In this document: piece after piece, positions 44,298 through 53,816 of the stretch | Layout: each line of letters opens with the position of its first letter | How positions within the stretch are numbered: the first letter of the stretch is position 1 | NCBI GenBank assembly: GCA_944325525.1 | Contig: CALVAK010000012.1 | Location: 1 to 64,000, forward strand | Length of the DNA: 64,000 nucleotides | From: Candidatus Gastranaerophilales bacterium | Lineage (GTDB): Bacteria; Cyanobacteriota; Vampirovibrionia; Gastranaerophilales; Gastranaerophilaceae | Reading direction: 5' to 3' | Position numbers and translations under genes: made by a program | The notes under the pieces: model-generated | Databases searched by the model: none | Seen by the model: the letters and a program-made list of their open reading frames with translations, nothing else | Told to the model about the DNA's origin: nothing

Positions 44298-44498
44298 TCA
44301 CTTTTTTTTTGATTTTTTTATTACGTATCCGCACTTTGAACACGCAAGTATTTCACCTGTTGAGTCAATTGGCATGAAATTATGCTGACATGTGACAAAA
44401 TCTTCAATTTCGTCCGGATTTTCCTGAAAAGCTATGGTTCGTTCTTCTTTTTTTGTTAAGGTTAAATATAATTTAATCAGCTTTTCTATTATATACAT
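44298..44498 (-). CDS. Zinc-ribbon miniprotein
   Basis: A 66-residue protein with CQHNFMPIDS followed by ACSKCGYV. The Cys/His residues of TCQHNF and CSKCG form a CxH...CxxC metal site. The C-terminus is basic (KKSKKK). Its start directly follows the stop of the UbiA-family gene with no gap. Function unknown; a nucleic-acid or protein contact role is typical of such ribbons. Confidence 0.65.
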   Translation of the reverse strand: MYIIEKLIKLYLTLTKKEERTIAFQENPDEIEDFVTCQHNFMPIDSTGEILACSKCGYVIKKSKKK

Positions 44499-45488
44499 TT
44501 AATTAACTCCATCAATAACAACAGCTATACATAATAATATTGTAAAAGCAGATAAAAGATTTCTTACGATTAAAAATTTCAACATAAAATTTTTTTGATT
44601 ATAATCAACATTTTTCAACTCTTTTAAACTTCCCATAAAAAGATTGGGTTTAATTAGTCTATCCTCTTCATTAATATGAATAAACATAACTCTAATTAAA
44701 GTATAAGCCATAGGTAAACTTAAGAATGTAATTAAATAAATATAATTTAATTTATTGTAAATACAACAAAAAAGAATATTTAAATATGCACACATGATAA
44801 TTGTACACAAAAGATAATACGCATTTTTCTTGGACTTACAAATTCTGCAAAGAGTTATTTTTCTGTTTTTAGCATCATAATTATAATCTAAGAGCATATG
44901 ATTATGAAGAACAGCAACTGAAAGAAGTCCTGTTGAAAAAGATAAGAGCAATATATCAAAAGAAAAATATCCCTTCATAACAAAAAAAACACCTAAATAT
45001 ATAAACGGAGAAAAAATAACCGCTACAATAAATTCACCAAAGCCCAAAGAACCTAATATAGGATACAACATACATAGAAACGCAGCAGGTAAAATAATAT
45101 ATAAAAGTTTAAACCCGTATATTGAAATAAAAAATATGCCGGTCAACGCCGCAAATGCAAACAAAATGAAAGAAAATATAAAATAGTGTTTTATAGTAAA
45201 AGTTGAATTAAAAATACAAATACATTTTCCTTTTTGAAAATTAAAAGAATCTTTTTCTCCTTTATCAATTTTTCTTTTTGCAATGACATAATCGATTGCG
45301 TCATCAAAAATATTCGTACCCAAATGGAGAAAAATTATTCCTGTAAGAGCAATAATACCGTATAAAATATTTCCACCGTCAAGTGCAGCATATAAAAAAG
45401 GAACAAACCAGGACATAACCGAAATTGGTAGTGAATATGTCCTTAAAGCCAACATTAAGTCAGATATTTTTTTTATTACACTATGCAT
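44499..45488 (-). CDS. UbiA-family prenyltransferase (possibly MenA-like)
   Basis: A 329-residue integral membrane protein with about eight or nine transmembrane helices. The first Asp-rich motif is NIFDDAIDY (NxxxDxxxD type), and the second is LLDYNYDAKNRKITL, both of which bind the prenyl diphosphate through magnesium. The family attaches prenyl chains to aromatic rings; the N-terminus LALRTYSLPISVMSWFVPFLYA resembles MenA, which makes demethylmenaquinone. No other quinone gene is nearby, so the acceptor is uncertain. No Shine-Dalgarno is visible upstream. An insertion with two Cys pairs (CICIFN; CRICKSKK) is unusual. Confidence 0.8.
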   Translation of the reverse strand: MHSVIKKISDLMLALRTYSLPISVMSWFVPFLYAALDGGNILYGIIALTGIIFLHLGTNIFDDAIDYVIAKRKIDKGEKDSFNFQKGKCICIFNSTFTIKHYFIFSFILFAFAALTGIFFISIYGFKLLYIILPAAFLCMLYPILGSLGFGEFIVAVIFSPFIYLGVFFVMKGYFSFDILLLSFSTGLLSVAVLHNHMLLDYNYDAKNRKITLCRICKSKKNAYYLLCTIIMCAYLNILFCCIYNKLNYIYLITFLSLPMAYTLIRVMFIHINEEDRLIKPNLFMGSLKELKNVDYNQKNFMLKFLIVRNLLSAFTILLCIAVVIDGVN

Positions 45489-45833
45489 TTATGCAAATAA
45501 TAACCCAATATAATATAAGCATACATCAAAAATTTACATTTTTTGTTAAAAATTGTTAAAATTAATTTTGACGTATAACACATTGTGACATAATATTATA
45601 AAAACAATTATTTGTATTGAGTTTAAAAATTATAAAAAATGTGTAAATTTACAAAAAAATGTGTTATTATAATAGAACCTGATACGATAAAGTGTTCTGA
45701 GTACATTTTATCAAAAAAAGAAAATAATTGTTAATATTTTGTAATTAAAGACTAAAAAAAGACAATAATTGAATAAAAAAATTTTTTATATATTAGTGAA
45801 AGGTAAGTAAGTAAATTTTTTGTCGGAGGAAGA
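45489..45833 (+). promoter_or_regulatory. 345-bp regulatory region upstream of the HEAT-repeat gene
   Basis: Very AT-rich with no gene. TTGACG (45568-45573) and TAATAT (45591-45596) are 17 bp apart and would give a leader of about 230 nt. A second TATAAT at 45668-45673 lacks a good -35. No riboswitch or stable fold was recognised. Confidence 0.45.
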
Positions 45834-46682
45834 ATGACAATAAGTGTGAACTCTAGAAAAAAACAAGCAAAGAAATCTTTTGATGAACTTTTAAAAGATT
45901 TAAAGACAAGTAATTCAGAAAAAGTAAGATATAATGCTGCAAGAATCCTCGGAGAAATGGGTGATTCAAGTGCTGTTGAACCGTTAATTGATGTATTAAA
46001 AAATGATAGAAACGGTTCAGTTCGTTTATACGCAGCAAGAGCATTAGGTGAACTTGGCGAAGTTTCTGCAACTACTCCGCTCATTGAATCGTTAAGAGAA
46101 GATCGAAATGTTGATGTACGTGTTCGTGCAGCTCGTGCTTTAGGTCGTTTGGGCGGTCGTGAAGTTGTTGAACCTCTAGTTGAAGCATTAAATGACGAAA
46201 ATCCTCAAGTTTGTATTACTGCAACAGATGCATTAATTGAAATCGGTGATGTTGCAACAGATTCTTTAATTGAGTCTCTTGACAGCGAAAAAGTTAATGT
46301 TAGATGTGATGCCACACGTGCATTAGGTGAAATAGGCAACCCTAAAGCTGTTGATCACATTATTAAAATGCTTAAAGATGAATGGGTTAATGTTAGAATT
46401 TATGCAGTTACATCTCTTGGTAAATTAAATGATACAAAAGCTGTTCCTTCTTTAATTGAAGTTATGAAAAATGAAAAAGAAAATGAACTTGTTAGAGCAG
46501 GTGCTGCTGCAGCTTTAGGTGTTCTTCGTGATCAAAGAGCTCTTCTTCCTTTAAGAGAACTTATTGTTAAAGCTGATGAACTCGGTGAACTTGAAGATAC
46601 AGCTTTAAAATCATTTAAAAAGATTATGGCCGCTAACTGGAAACCTGTTAATGACGGTCAGGCTAAAAAAATCAGTGCCTAA
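45834..46682 (+). CDS. HEAT-repeat (PBS lyase-type) protein
   Basis: A 282-residue protein made of about seven ~31-residue HEAT repeats, for example SVRLYAARALGELGEVSATTPLIE, DVRVRAARALGRLGGREVVEPLVE and NVRCDATRALGEIGNPKAVDHIIK. Such repeats are best known from phycobilisome lyase relatives in cyanobacteria, but here they are probably a general protein-binding scaffold since no pigment genes are present. AGGAGG-like CGGAGGAAG precedes the ATG. Use of GTT, GCT and CGT codons is heavier than in neighbours, suggesting high expression. It is monocistronic and ends at a strong terminator. Confidence 0.9.
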   Translation: MTISVNSRKKQAKKSFDELLKDLKTSNSEKVRYNAARILGEMGDSSAVEPLIDVLKNDRNGSVRLYAARALGELGEVSATTPLIESLREDRNVDVRVRAARALGRLGGREVVEPLVEALNDENPQVCITATDALIEIGDVATDSLIESLDSEKVNVRCDATRALGEIGNPKAVDHIIKMLKDEWVNVRIYAVTSLGKLNDTKAVPSLIEVMKNEKENELVRAGAAAALGVLRDQRALLPLRELIVKADELGELEDTALKSFKKIMAANWKPVNDGQAKKISA

Positions 46683-46696
46683 AATTTATAATTAAC

Positions 46697-46736
46697 AACA
46701 AAAAAATACTCAGATATATCTGAGTATTTTTTTGTT
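46697..46736 (+). terminator. Rho-independent terminator of the HEAT-repeat gene
   Basis: A 20-bp-per-arm perfect palindrome (left arm 46697-46716, right arm 46717-46736) centred on CTCAGATATATCTGAG, with an A-run before and seven T after the core. It can act on both strands. Confidence 0.9.
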
Positions 46737-46870
46737 AAAAATAGTCTATTTTTTGACATTGTTAATTGTTTTATTTAAAGTTATATATATACACTAAATT
46801 GTAAAATAGCAGCTTTTAAATATAAAAACTTAATATTTTAACATAATAAATAAAAGGCAGGTAGTATAAT

Positions 46871-47593
46871 ATGAAGATAAGAGCTGAGAATCTTGTTAAA
46901 ATATATAATGACAGAACAGTTGTAAATGATATTTCAATAGAAGTTAATAAAGGGGAAGTTGTCGGACTACTCGGACCTAACGGTGCAGGAAAAACAACAA
47001 CTTTTTATATGGTCGTCGGACTTGTAAGACCTAATTCGGGCAAAATATATATAGATGATATTGATTTAACACAAATGACTATGAATTTAAGAGCAAAACA
47101 CGGTATCGGCTATCTGCCGCAGGAAGCTTCTATATTCAGAAAATTATCAGTTGAAGATAATATTAAGCTTGTTCTTGAATTAAATGACAAATTAAATAAC
47201 AAACAAAAAAAAGACAAACTTGAAGAATTACTTGAAGAATTCAGTATAAAAAAATTAAGAGATACATCTGCCGTTTCTCTATCCGGCGGAGAAAGAAGAC
47301 GTGTTGAAATTGCAAGGGCTCTTGCTGCCAGCCCTGAATTTATTCTTCTTGATGAACCGTTTGCAGGCATTGACCCTATAGCTATAGGAGAAATTAAAGA
47401 CAATATTAAAATATTGTCAAACAGAGGGCTCGGTGTTTTAATTACTGACCACAATCCTAAAGCAACTTTATCTATTACAGATAGAGCATATGTAATTTTT
47501 GACGGTAAAATTAAAATTCAAGGTACACGTGATGAAATTGCAAATGACAAAGTTGCTAAACAGTTCTATTTAGGAAAGGATTTTTCACTTTAA
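46871..47593 (+). CDS. lptB: LPS export ABC transporter ATP-binding protein LptB
   Basis: A 240-residue ABC ATPase. Walker A GPNGAGKTT (about 36-44), Q-loop region GYLPQEASIFRKL (a LptB hallmark), signature LSGGERRRVEIARAL and Walker B FILLDEPFAGIDP are all intact. It powers extraction of lipopolysaccharide from the inner membrane with LptF/G. The next gene (TAATG junction) is its LptF/G permease, confirming the role. The ribosome-binding site is CAGGTAG. LptA and LptC are not in the window. Confidence 0.94.
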   Translation: MKIRAENLVKIYNDRTVVNDISIEVNKGEVVGLLGPNGAGKTTTFYMVVGLVRPNSGKIYIDDIDLTQMTMNLRAKHGIGYLPQEASIFRKLSVEDNIKLVLELNDKLNNKQKKDKLEELLEEFSIKKLRDTSAVSLSGGERRRVEIARALAASPEFILLDEPFAGIDPIAIGEIKDNIKILSNRGLGVLITDHNPKATLSITDRAYVIFDGKIKIQGTRDEIANDKVAKQFYLGKDFSL

Positions 47594-48699
47594 TGAAGAT
47601 AAAGCTGCTTGACAGGTATATTTTTAGACAGGTTTTTCTCGCTTGCTTCGCTTGTGTCTTTATATTTATGATTATTTGGATAATGCCTGAAATCTTTCTT
47701 AAAACCGTTCAAAGAACTTTAAGCGGTGATTATACTGTTTCTATGGCAATTTCAATTCTTGTAAATGAGTTACCTAAAGTTTTAAATATTGCTCTTCCTG
47801 TCGGAATGCTTCTTGGGTCAATTTTAACTTTTGACAAGTTAAGTAAAGACTTTGAAATTACTGTATTAAGAAGTTCCGGAATCTCTTTTTTCCGTATAAT
47901 TTCCTCTGTAATTGTTATTAGTATTTTTGTTACTATTTTTACCTTCATAGTTGGTTCAAAACTCCTGCCTATTTCCGCTTGCAAGCTAAAAGTAATCAAA
48001 CAGGAAAACAGAGTTTCGCAGTTTGTATTTCCCGTTAAAAACTCTGATGACTCTATGCAGAAAATATTAATTATTTCTAATTTTGATGATAATAATATTA
48101 GAGATGTAATTGTGTTAAACTTTTATGATGAAGTTTCAGATGGATCAAGCCTGCTTTCAAGCATAGTTATTTCAGATTTTGTCAAGTATGACAACAACGG
48201 GCTTTGGACTATTAATACCGCTAAAAAATATGTAATTTCAAAAGAAGGTATTTTCAACAACATTGAAGTTGTAAAAGACCTTAAAATTTTGGAAGGTAAA
48301 AGTGCTATTAATGCTTATAAATTAATGAAGTACTCTGTATACCGTGACAGAGAACTTACTAATGCTCAAATTTCAGAATATATTAAACTTTTAAAACAAG
48401 AAAGAATGGATGATGAGTACAGATTTATGTTAAATAAATACATACAAAGGTTTGTACATTCTTTCATGTGTATATTATTCGCAATTTTAGGATGTCTTCT
48501 CGGTTTTTCTCAACCTAGAGAACAAAAATTCCTCGGTATGCTTATTGCTGTCGGTGTAATATTTTTATATTATATTACTATTCCATTCTTTGATTTACTT
48601 GCAGAAAAGGCTGTTTTATCGCCATGGGTAACTTCAATGATAGCACCGGTTTCTGCATTTATACTTATTATTATATTAAAAAGGATTAAAGATTTATAA
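47593..48699 (+). CDS. LptF/LptG family permease (YjgP/YjgQ)
   Basis: A 368-residue permease with three transmembrane helices before (about 13-36, 57-78, 98-122) and three after (about 295-365) a beta-jellyroll periplasmic domain, the LptF/G plan. The start RYIFRQVFLACFACVFIF and the ELPKVLNIALPVGMLLGSILTFDKLSKDFEI coupling region are characteristic. It moves LPS toward the LptA bridge. A single such gene follows lptB, as in cyanobacteria; a second permease must be encoded elsewhere or the protein is a homodimer. It overlaps both neighbours by 1 nt. Confidence 0.9.
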   Translation: MKIKLLDRYIFRQVFLACFACVFIFMIIWIMPEIFLKTVQRTLSGDYTVSMAISILVNELPKVLNIALPVGMLLGSILTFDKLSKDFEITVLRSSGISFFRIISSVIVISIFVTIFTFIVGSKLLPISACKLKVIKQENRVSQFVFPVKNSDDSMQKILIISNFDDNNIRDVIVLNFYDEVSDGSSLLSSIVISDFVKYDNNGLWTINTAKKYVISKEGIFNNIEVVKDLKILEGKSAINAYKLMKYSVYRDRELTNAQISEYIKLLKQERMDDEYRFMLNKYIQRFVHSFMCILFAILGCLLGFSQPREQKFLGMLIAVGVIFLYYITIPFFDLLAEKAVLSPWVTSMIAPVSAFILIIILKRIKDL

Positions 48700-49511
48700 T
48701 GAAAAAATTTTTTTATTTTATTTTAATTTTTATATTCTTAATCATAACCGGAAAAGCCGAAGCCAAAATAGGTTTATGCCCGTATAGAATTGTTCATGAT
48801 CCTCAGGGAGTTTATGTTATTGAAATTATTTCATCCAGAGCAAAAGATCGAATCATTCCATATTTTTCAGAAAGTCTTGAAACAAACAGACAAGTATTTG
48901 ATAAAACAAAAGCCAGGCTTGTTGTAAATGCAGGTTTTTTCGACCCTAAAAATCAAAAAACAATATCTTATATTGTTATTGACGGAAAAACAGTATTAGA
49001 CCCTTCTTTAAACGAGAATTTAACAGGGAATAAAGCTTTAAAACCTTATCTGGATAAAATATTTAACCGTTCCGAATTTAGAATTTTACAAGATATAAAA
49101 GGGAAAATAAAGTATGATATTACTGCTCATAATGCTCCGGTAGAAGAAGGGTTTAAAATTAAACACTCTATTCAAGCAGGACCAATGTTATTTCCTGATT
49201 TAAGATTGGAAGAAGAATTTTTTGTACTTATGAGAGATGGCAAGATTATAAGTGAATCAGCATCAGCTCTGCACAAATATGCCAGAACTGCTATTGGGAT
49301 AAGAGAAAACAATGTATATTTATTTATAGTTACGAATGATAACCCTATGACTTTAGAGGAACTTTCCGACCTTACAAGAAAGTGGGGAATGGAAAAATCA
49401 ATGGCATTTGATGGCGGAGGTTCAACTTCTTTTGACTCACAGGAACTACATATTATCTCTGAAAAAGATAATCAGGCAAGGAAGTTAAAATCATTTTTAA
49501 TTTTAAAATAA
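48699..49511 (+). CDS. Exported phosphodiester glycosidase (NAGPA/DUF2233) domain protein
   Basis: A 270-residue protein with a signal peptide (FFYFILIFIFLIITGKAEA). NAGPA-domain signatures are RLVVNAGFFDPKNQKTISYIVIDG, HSIQAGPMLFP, RTAIGIRENNVYLFIV and MAFDGGGSTSFD with the conserved Asp and GGGS. The family cleaves GlcNAc-1-phosphodiesters or related exopolysaccharide bonds. It is third in the lptB operon (TAATG overlap), so it probably works on periplasmic glycans or glycolipids. Confidence 0.86.
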   Translation: MKKFFYFILIFIFLIITGKAEAKIGLCPYRIVHDPQGVYVIEIISSRAKDRIIPYFSESLETNRQVFDKTKARLVVNAGFFDPKNQKTISYIVIDGKTVLDPSLNENLTGNKALKPYLDKIFNRSEFRILQDIKGKIKYDITAHNAPVEEGFKIKHSIQAGPMLFPDLRLEEEFFVLMRDGKIISESASALHKYARTAIGIRENNVYLFIVTNDNPMTLEELSDLTRKWGMEKSMAFDGGGSTSFDSQELHIISEKDNQARKLKSFLILK

Positions 49512-49512
49512 A

Positions 49513-49947
49513 CTACCCTTTTAAGTAATCAAAGGCAGCAATAAGACCGAGTTTATAGCTGTTTATACCAAAACCGGTAATCTGTCCTATACAGGCAGGA
49601 GCGGTCAGGGATATTTTTCTGAATTCTTCTCTTGTATGTATATTTGAAATATGTATTTCTACAGTTGGAACCTGAACAGCAAGAATAGCATCTCTTATTG
49701 CAACACTTGTATGCGTATATGCCGCAGGATTCATAACTATAGCATCAAAATTACCTTTTGCAGCTTGAATTTTATTTACAATTTCTCCTTCAATGTTACT
49801 TTGATAAAACTCAACTTCTATATTAAGTTTTAATGCTTCTTTCCTGATAAAAGCTTCAATATCCTGCAAAGTATTATTACCGTACTTATCAGGCTCTCTT
49901 AAACCTAAAAGATTCAAATTTGGCCCATTCAAAAACAATATTTTCAT
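49513..49947 (-). CDS. aroQ: 3-dehydroquinate dehydratase, type II
   Basis: A 144-residue protein. The start ATG 49947 is chosen because GGAGG lies just before it and [15 protein letters not shown] is the family N-terminus; a longer frame adds four residues. NGPNLNLLG, the catalytic Tyr in [19 protein letters not shown] and [14 protein letters not shown] are present. It dehydrates 3-dehydroquinate in the shikimate pathway. It overlaps the dxr stop by ATGA. Confidence 0.95.
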   Translation of the reverse strand: MKILFLNGPNLNLLGLREPDKYGNNTLQDIEAFIRKEALKLNIEVEFYQSNIEGEIVNKIQAAKGNFDAIVMNPAAYTHTSVAIRDAILAVQVPTVEIHISNIHTREEFRKISLTAPACIGQITGFGINSYKLGLIAAFDYLKG

Positions 49948-51101
49948 AGTCCTCCGCAATATTCATTAACAAGTTCTTTTGTCTTTTCTCTTATTTTCTC
50001 ATCTTCACATAAAATATCTTCAATTGCAGGATTTTCAACCGGGATATAACCATCTAAGATATTTTTTGTTATTTTATAAATATCAGTAAATTTAATTTTA
50101 CCGCTTAGAAATGCGAATACAGCCTCTTCATTTGCAGCATTCATACAAACAGGGAACGTAGCACCTTTTCTCCCTACATCAAATGCTAATTTAAGAGAAG
50201 GGAATTTTTCTGTATCCGGTTCATAAAATTCAAGCTTGGCTGCCCTTACGAAATCAAAACTTTCTGTTTCTATTCCTGCCATTCGTTTAGGATATGTAAG
50301 AGCATACTGAATAGGAATATGCATACTTGGTATACCTATCTGGGCTATTATACTTCCATCGTTATATTCGACTGCACTATGTACATAACTTTGAGGGTGC
50401 ACCACTACTTTTATATCATCATAATCAAAATCAAACAGATGATGAGCCTCTATAACTTCAAGCCCTTTATTCATCAATGTTGCTGAGTCAACTGTTATTT
50501 TTCTTCCCATATTCCATCTTGGATGTGCAAGTACTTTATTAAGATCAGCATTATCCATTTCTTGTATTGTTGAATTTCTAAAAGGACCACCTGATGAAGT
50601 AATAATTAAATGTTTTGCCTCATTTCTGTTTTTCAAACATTGAAAAATTGCGGAATGTTCACTATCTACCGGCAGAATATTTACATTTTTTTCTTTTGCC
50701 AGCCTCATTATTATATCGCCTGCCATTACAAGTGTTTCTTTATTTGCAAGAGCAATATCTTTTTTATTATTTATCGCCTGAATTGTCGGTTTAAGTCCGG
50801 CTTTACCTGTCACAGCAACCAGCAAGATATCTATATTATCAGATTGTGCAATTTCTAATAATCCTTCATCGCCATAAAAAACATCCGTACCACTATATTT
50901 TTTTCTTAATAAGTTTGCGTCCTCTTCATTTTTTACACTAACCATTTGCGGTTTATATTTTTCAATTTGTTCGGAAACGAGCTTAATATTATTACCTGCA
51001 GCCAGTGCAATAACTTTTATTTCACAATTTAATTTATCAATTACTTCTAAAGCCTGAGTACCTATTGAGCCGGTTGAACCTAAAATTGCTATCCTTTTCA
51101 T
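49944..51101 (-). CDS. dxr: 1-deoxy-D-xylulose 5-phosphate reductoisomerase
   Basis: A 385-residue enzyme with the NADPH motif [14 protein letters not shown] (8-21), the metal/substrate-binding [21 protein letters not shown] and [27 protein letters not shown]. It converts DXP to MEP, the committed step of the non-mevalonate isoprenoid route that supplies prenyl chains for quinones and undecaprenyl phosphate. It is between manC and aroQ, with a 1-nt gap and a 4-nt overlap. Confidence 0.96.
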   Translation of the reverse strand: MKRIAILGSTGSIGTQALEVIDKLNCEIKVIALAAGNNIKLVSEQIEKYKPQMVSVKNEEDANLLRKKYSGTDVFYGDEGLLEIAQSDNIDILLVAVTGKAGLKPTIQAINNKKDIALANKETLVMAGDIIMRLAKEKNVNILPVDSEHSAIFQCLKNRNEAKHLIITSSGGPFRNSTIQEMDNADLNKVLAHPRWNMGRKITVDSATLMNKGLEVIEAHHLFDFDYDDIKVVVHPQSYVHSAVEYNDGSIIAQIGIPSMHIPIQYALTYPKRMAGIETESFDFVRAAKLEFYEPDTEKFPSLKLAFDVGRKGATFPVCMNAANEEAVFAFLSGKIKFTDIYKITKNILDGYIPVENPAIEDILCEDEKIREKTKELVNEYCGGL

Positions 51102-51102
51102 T

Positions 51103-52545
51103 TTATACTCTTCCGTATATATCTTGTATTCGTTCTATATCATTTTCATCAAGAATTTCACCCTGCTGGACTTCAAGTACTTTTAACTGTTCTTTTTCAA
51201 GATTTTGAAGTGAGTGTATTTCTTGAGCTGCGATATCAATACTTTCACCTGATTCTAGGACTATTGTTTCATCTCCTTTTATAACAGTAGCTTTACCTTC
51301 AAGAATAATCCAGTGTTCACTTCTATATTTATGTCTTTGCAAACTTAATTTTGAATCAGGATTTACTGTTATACATTTTGTAAGAAACCCCTTCCCATCT
51401 TCAAGTACAGTATAATACCCCCATGGTCTGTAAACCGTTTTATGAATTTCTTTCGCTGATGAATTTTTCCCGTTTAATTTTTTATAAATATTTTTTACAC
51501 CGTTTATTTCGTTTTTATCACACACAAGTACAGCATCTTCTGTTTCAACAACAACGGCATTATCTAAGCCCATTGTTGCAACTAGTTTTGATGTTGAATA
51601 AATTAAAGAATTTTTTGAGTCTATATCAAAAACATTACCTGTGACATAATTCCCTTTTTTATCCTTTTTTCCGATTTCATAAATTACATCCCAAGAACCA
51701 ATATCCTGCCATTTTATATCAAAAGGAATCGTTACAAGTTTTTTTGTTTTTTCCATCAAAGCGTAATCAACTGAAATTTCCGGCATTTTTTCGTACTGAT
51801 TCAAAGAAATTGAAGGTATCGAAGACTTTATCTCTTCATCTTTTATTATTTTATATATTTCTTTTGAACACTTTGCAATTTCGCTTAAAAAAGTTTTAGC
51901 AGTAAACATATATATACCTGTATTTATATATATACTACCTTTTAATTTTTCTTCTATTTCTTTTTTTGATGGTTTTTCAATAAAAGAAACAACTTTTAAT
52001 GCACTTTTTTCTATTTCTGAAATTTTCGGATTTTTTCTGGTTTTTATATATCCGAAATTTTCATTTATTTCCTTTGTTTTAGTTGAAAAAGAAACTATAT
52101 AGCCGTTTTTTGCAAGGCTAATACCTTTTTCAATAAGCTGTGCAAATGTTTCTCTGTCATGTATTATATGGTCAGAAGGTAATGCCAGAATAACCGGTTC
52201 ATCATTATTAAAATGTTTTATATCATGAATATACTTAACAGCTATACTTAAAGCAGGAGCAGTATTTTTACATATTGGCTCAGATAACACTTTATATTCT
52301 CTGTTTCTGCAAAATTTATTTTGTATAATTTTCAGTTGTTCTTTAATAGCTGAAATATGTTTTACATTTGTAGTTGTTATTATATTTTTATCATCCGTTA
52401 CACTTGCAAGCCGCAAAAATGTTTGTTGAAAAAGAGTATATTCATCCTCTATTTTAAACATCTGTTTAGGATACATTTCTCTTGATAAAGGCCATAACCT
52501 GCTGCCCGAACCACCTGCTAAAATTATAGAGTATAATACTGACAT
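51103..52545 (-). CDS. manC: Mannose-1-phosphate guanylyltransferase / mannose-6-phosphate isomerase
   Basis: A 480-residue bifunctional type II enzyme. The nucleotidyl-transferase domain carries LAGGSGSRLWPLSREMYPKQM (10-30; catalytic Arg/Lys) and FIEKPSKKEIEE. The C-terminal cupin isomerase domain has RPWGYYTVLEDGKGFLTKCI and LQRHKYRSEHWIILEG with the metal-binding His/Glu residues. It makes GDP-mannose for LPS or capsule glycans. First gene of the manC-dxr-aroQ operon, with AGGGGAG before its ATG. Confidence 0.93.
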   Translation of the reverse strand: MSVLYSIILAGGSGSRLWPLSREMYPKQMFKIEDEYTLFQQTFLRLASVTDDKNIITTTNVKHISAIKEQLKIIQNKFCRNREYKVLSEPICKNTAPALSIAVKYIHDIKHFNNDEPVILALPSDHIIHDRETFAQLIEKGISLAKNGYIVSFSTKTKEINENFGYIKTRKNPKISEIEKSALKVVSFIEKPSKKEIEEKLKGSIYINTGIYMFTAKTFLSEIAKCSKEIYKIIKDEEIKSSIPSISLNQYEKMPEISVDYALMEKTKKLVTIPFDIKWQDIGSWDVIYEIGKKDKKGNYVTGNVFDIDSKNSLIYSTSKLVATMGLDNAVVVETEDAVLVCDKNEINGVKNIYKKLNGKNSSAKEIHKTVYRPWGYYTVLEDGKGFLTKCITVNPDSKLSLQRHKYRSEHWIILEGKATVIKGDETIVLESGESIDIAAQEIHSLQNLEKEQLKVLEVQQGEILDENDIERIQDIYGRV

Positions 52546-52610
52546 ATATCTCCCCTGTCTAATTTTAAATTATACAATAAATAATATAATTTATGAAATT
52601 ATTAAGTTCT

Positions 52611-52639
52611 TTGATTATTTAACTTTGCAGTCGTATAAT
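52611..52639 (+). promoter_or_regulatory. Promoter of anmK, leaderless layout
   Basis: TTGATT (52611-52616) and TATAAT (52634-52639) are exactly 17 bp apart. The -10 box ends 6 nt before the ATG at 52646, so transcription should begin at or beside the start codon. Confidence 0.75.
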
Positions 52640-52645
52640 TTTTTT

Positions 52646-53773
52646 ATGAAGAACTTTAAAACCATTATTTCTATGATGTCGGGGACTTCAATTGATTCAA
52701 TTGATTCGTGCCTGTTAAAAATTTTTGATGATTTGTCTTTTGAAATAATAGACAGTTATTCTTATATATATCCCGACGAAATAAGAGAAAAGCTTCTTAT
52801 GCTGGCAAACAATCACGGCAGTGTAAAAGATGTTTGTTTTATGAACTTTATTACCGGCAGACTATTTGCCAGGACAGCAAATTTATTATTAAAAAAAGCC
52901 TGTTTTAAAGCAGAAAATGTAGATTTTATTTCAACACACGGACAGACTATATACCACATGCCTGAATATAGCTCAATTTCAGACATTAAAACAAAATCAA
53001 CTTTACAAATTGGGGATATTTCAGTAATATCACACGATACCGGAATAATGACAATTGGGGATTTTCGCACAAAAGATATGGCAGCAAATGGTAACGGTGC
53101 ACCTTTAGTTCCTTTCGCAGATAAATTAATATTCGGAACAGAAAAAAACAGACTTATACAAAATATTGGCGGCATTTCTAACGTAACTGTTTTATCCAAG
53201 ATTAAAGAAGTCTTTGCCTTTGACAACGGGCCGGGAAATATGCTGATTGATTATTTTACTAATAAATTTTTTGATAAGAAATATGATAAAAATGGGGAAA
53301 TAGCAGCCTCCGGACAAATTGACAGACAATGGCTAAATAAATTATTAAATGAACCGTACTATAAGAAACAGCCGCCAAAAGCAACCGGAAGAGAGTTATT
53401 TAATGATGATTATGCCGAAAAAATTTTAAAAGATGCCCCTTCAAATAAATACAATATTATTTCTACAATTACGAATTTAACCGCTAAAGTAATTGCAGAT
53501 TCATATAAAAACTTTATTTTTAAAGAAATAATTCCAGACGAAATTGTATTAGGAGGAGGCGGGGCATATAATTTAACACTTATAAGTTATTTAAAAGATT
53601 ATTTACCGGGTATTAATATTAAAACACATGAAGATTTCAATATACCTAATAAATTAAAAGAGGCTGTTGCGTTTGCATTTCTGGGCTATTATACTCTGCT
53701 AAAAAAAACAAACAATATAATGAATTGTACAGGAGCTGATTCACCTGTTATTATGGGAAAAATCTCCTTTTAA
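52646..53773 (+). CDS. anmK: Anhydro-N-acetylmuramic acid kinase
   Basis: A 375-residue sugar kinase. ATG 52646 is preferred over an upstream TTG because FKTIISMMSGTSIDSID is the family N-terminus. GDFRTKDMAANGNGAPLVPFAD, QNIGGISNVT, FDNGPGNMLID and KATGRELFN are also present. It phosphorylates and opens 1,6-anhydroMurNAc during peptidoglycan recycling, giving MurNAc-6-P. No Shine-Dalgarno is present and the promoter abuts the start. The etherase MurQ is not nearby. It converges with yebC across a shared terminator. Confidence 0.94.
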   Translation: MKNFKTIISMMSGTSIDSIDSCLLKIFDDLSFEIIDSYSYIYPDEIREKLLMLANNHGSVKDVCFMNFITGRLFARTANLLLKKACFKAENVDFISTHGQTIYHMPEYSSISDIKTKSTLQIGDISVISHDTGIMTIGDFRTKDMAANGNGAPLVPFADKLIFGTEKNRLIQNIGGISNVTVLSKIKEVFAFDNGPGNMLIDYFTNKFFDKKYDKNGEIAASGQIDRQWLNKLLNEPYYKKQPPKATGRELFNDDYAEKILKDAPSNKYNIISTITNLTAKVIADSYKNFIFKEIIPDEIVLGGGGAYNLTLISYLKDYLPGINIKTHEDFNIPNKLKEAVAFAFLGYYTLLKKTNNIMNCTGADSPVIMGKISF

Positions 53774-53780
53774 ACATAAT

Positions 53781-53816
53781 AAAAAGAAAAGGCTTAAATT
53801 TAAGCCTTTTCTTTTT
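53781..53816. terminator. Bidirectional terminator between anmK and yebC
   Basis: A 36-bp perfect palindrome (arms 53781-53798 and 53799-53816) centred on GGCTTAAATTTAAGCC, with A- and T-runs at its ends; it serves both converging genes and its right end touches the yebC stop. Confidence 0.9.

Noticed and set aside
45834..46682. HEAT protein as a phycobilisome lyase
   Set aside because: The repeats match, but there is no phycobilisome or chlorophyll gene in the window, and HEAT repeats alone do not show lyase activity.
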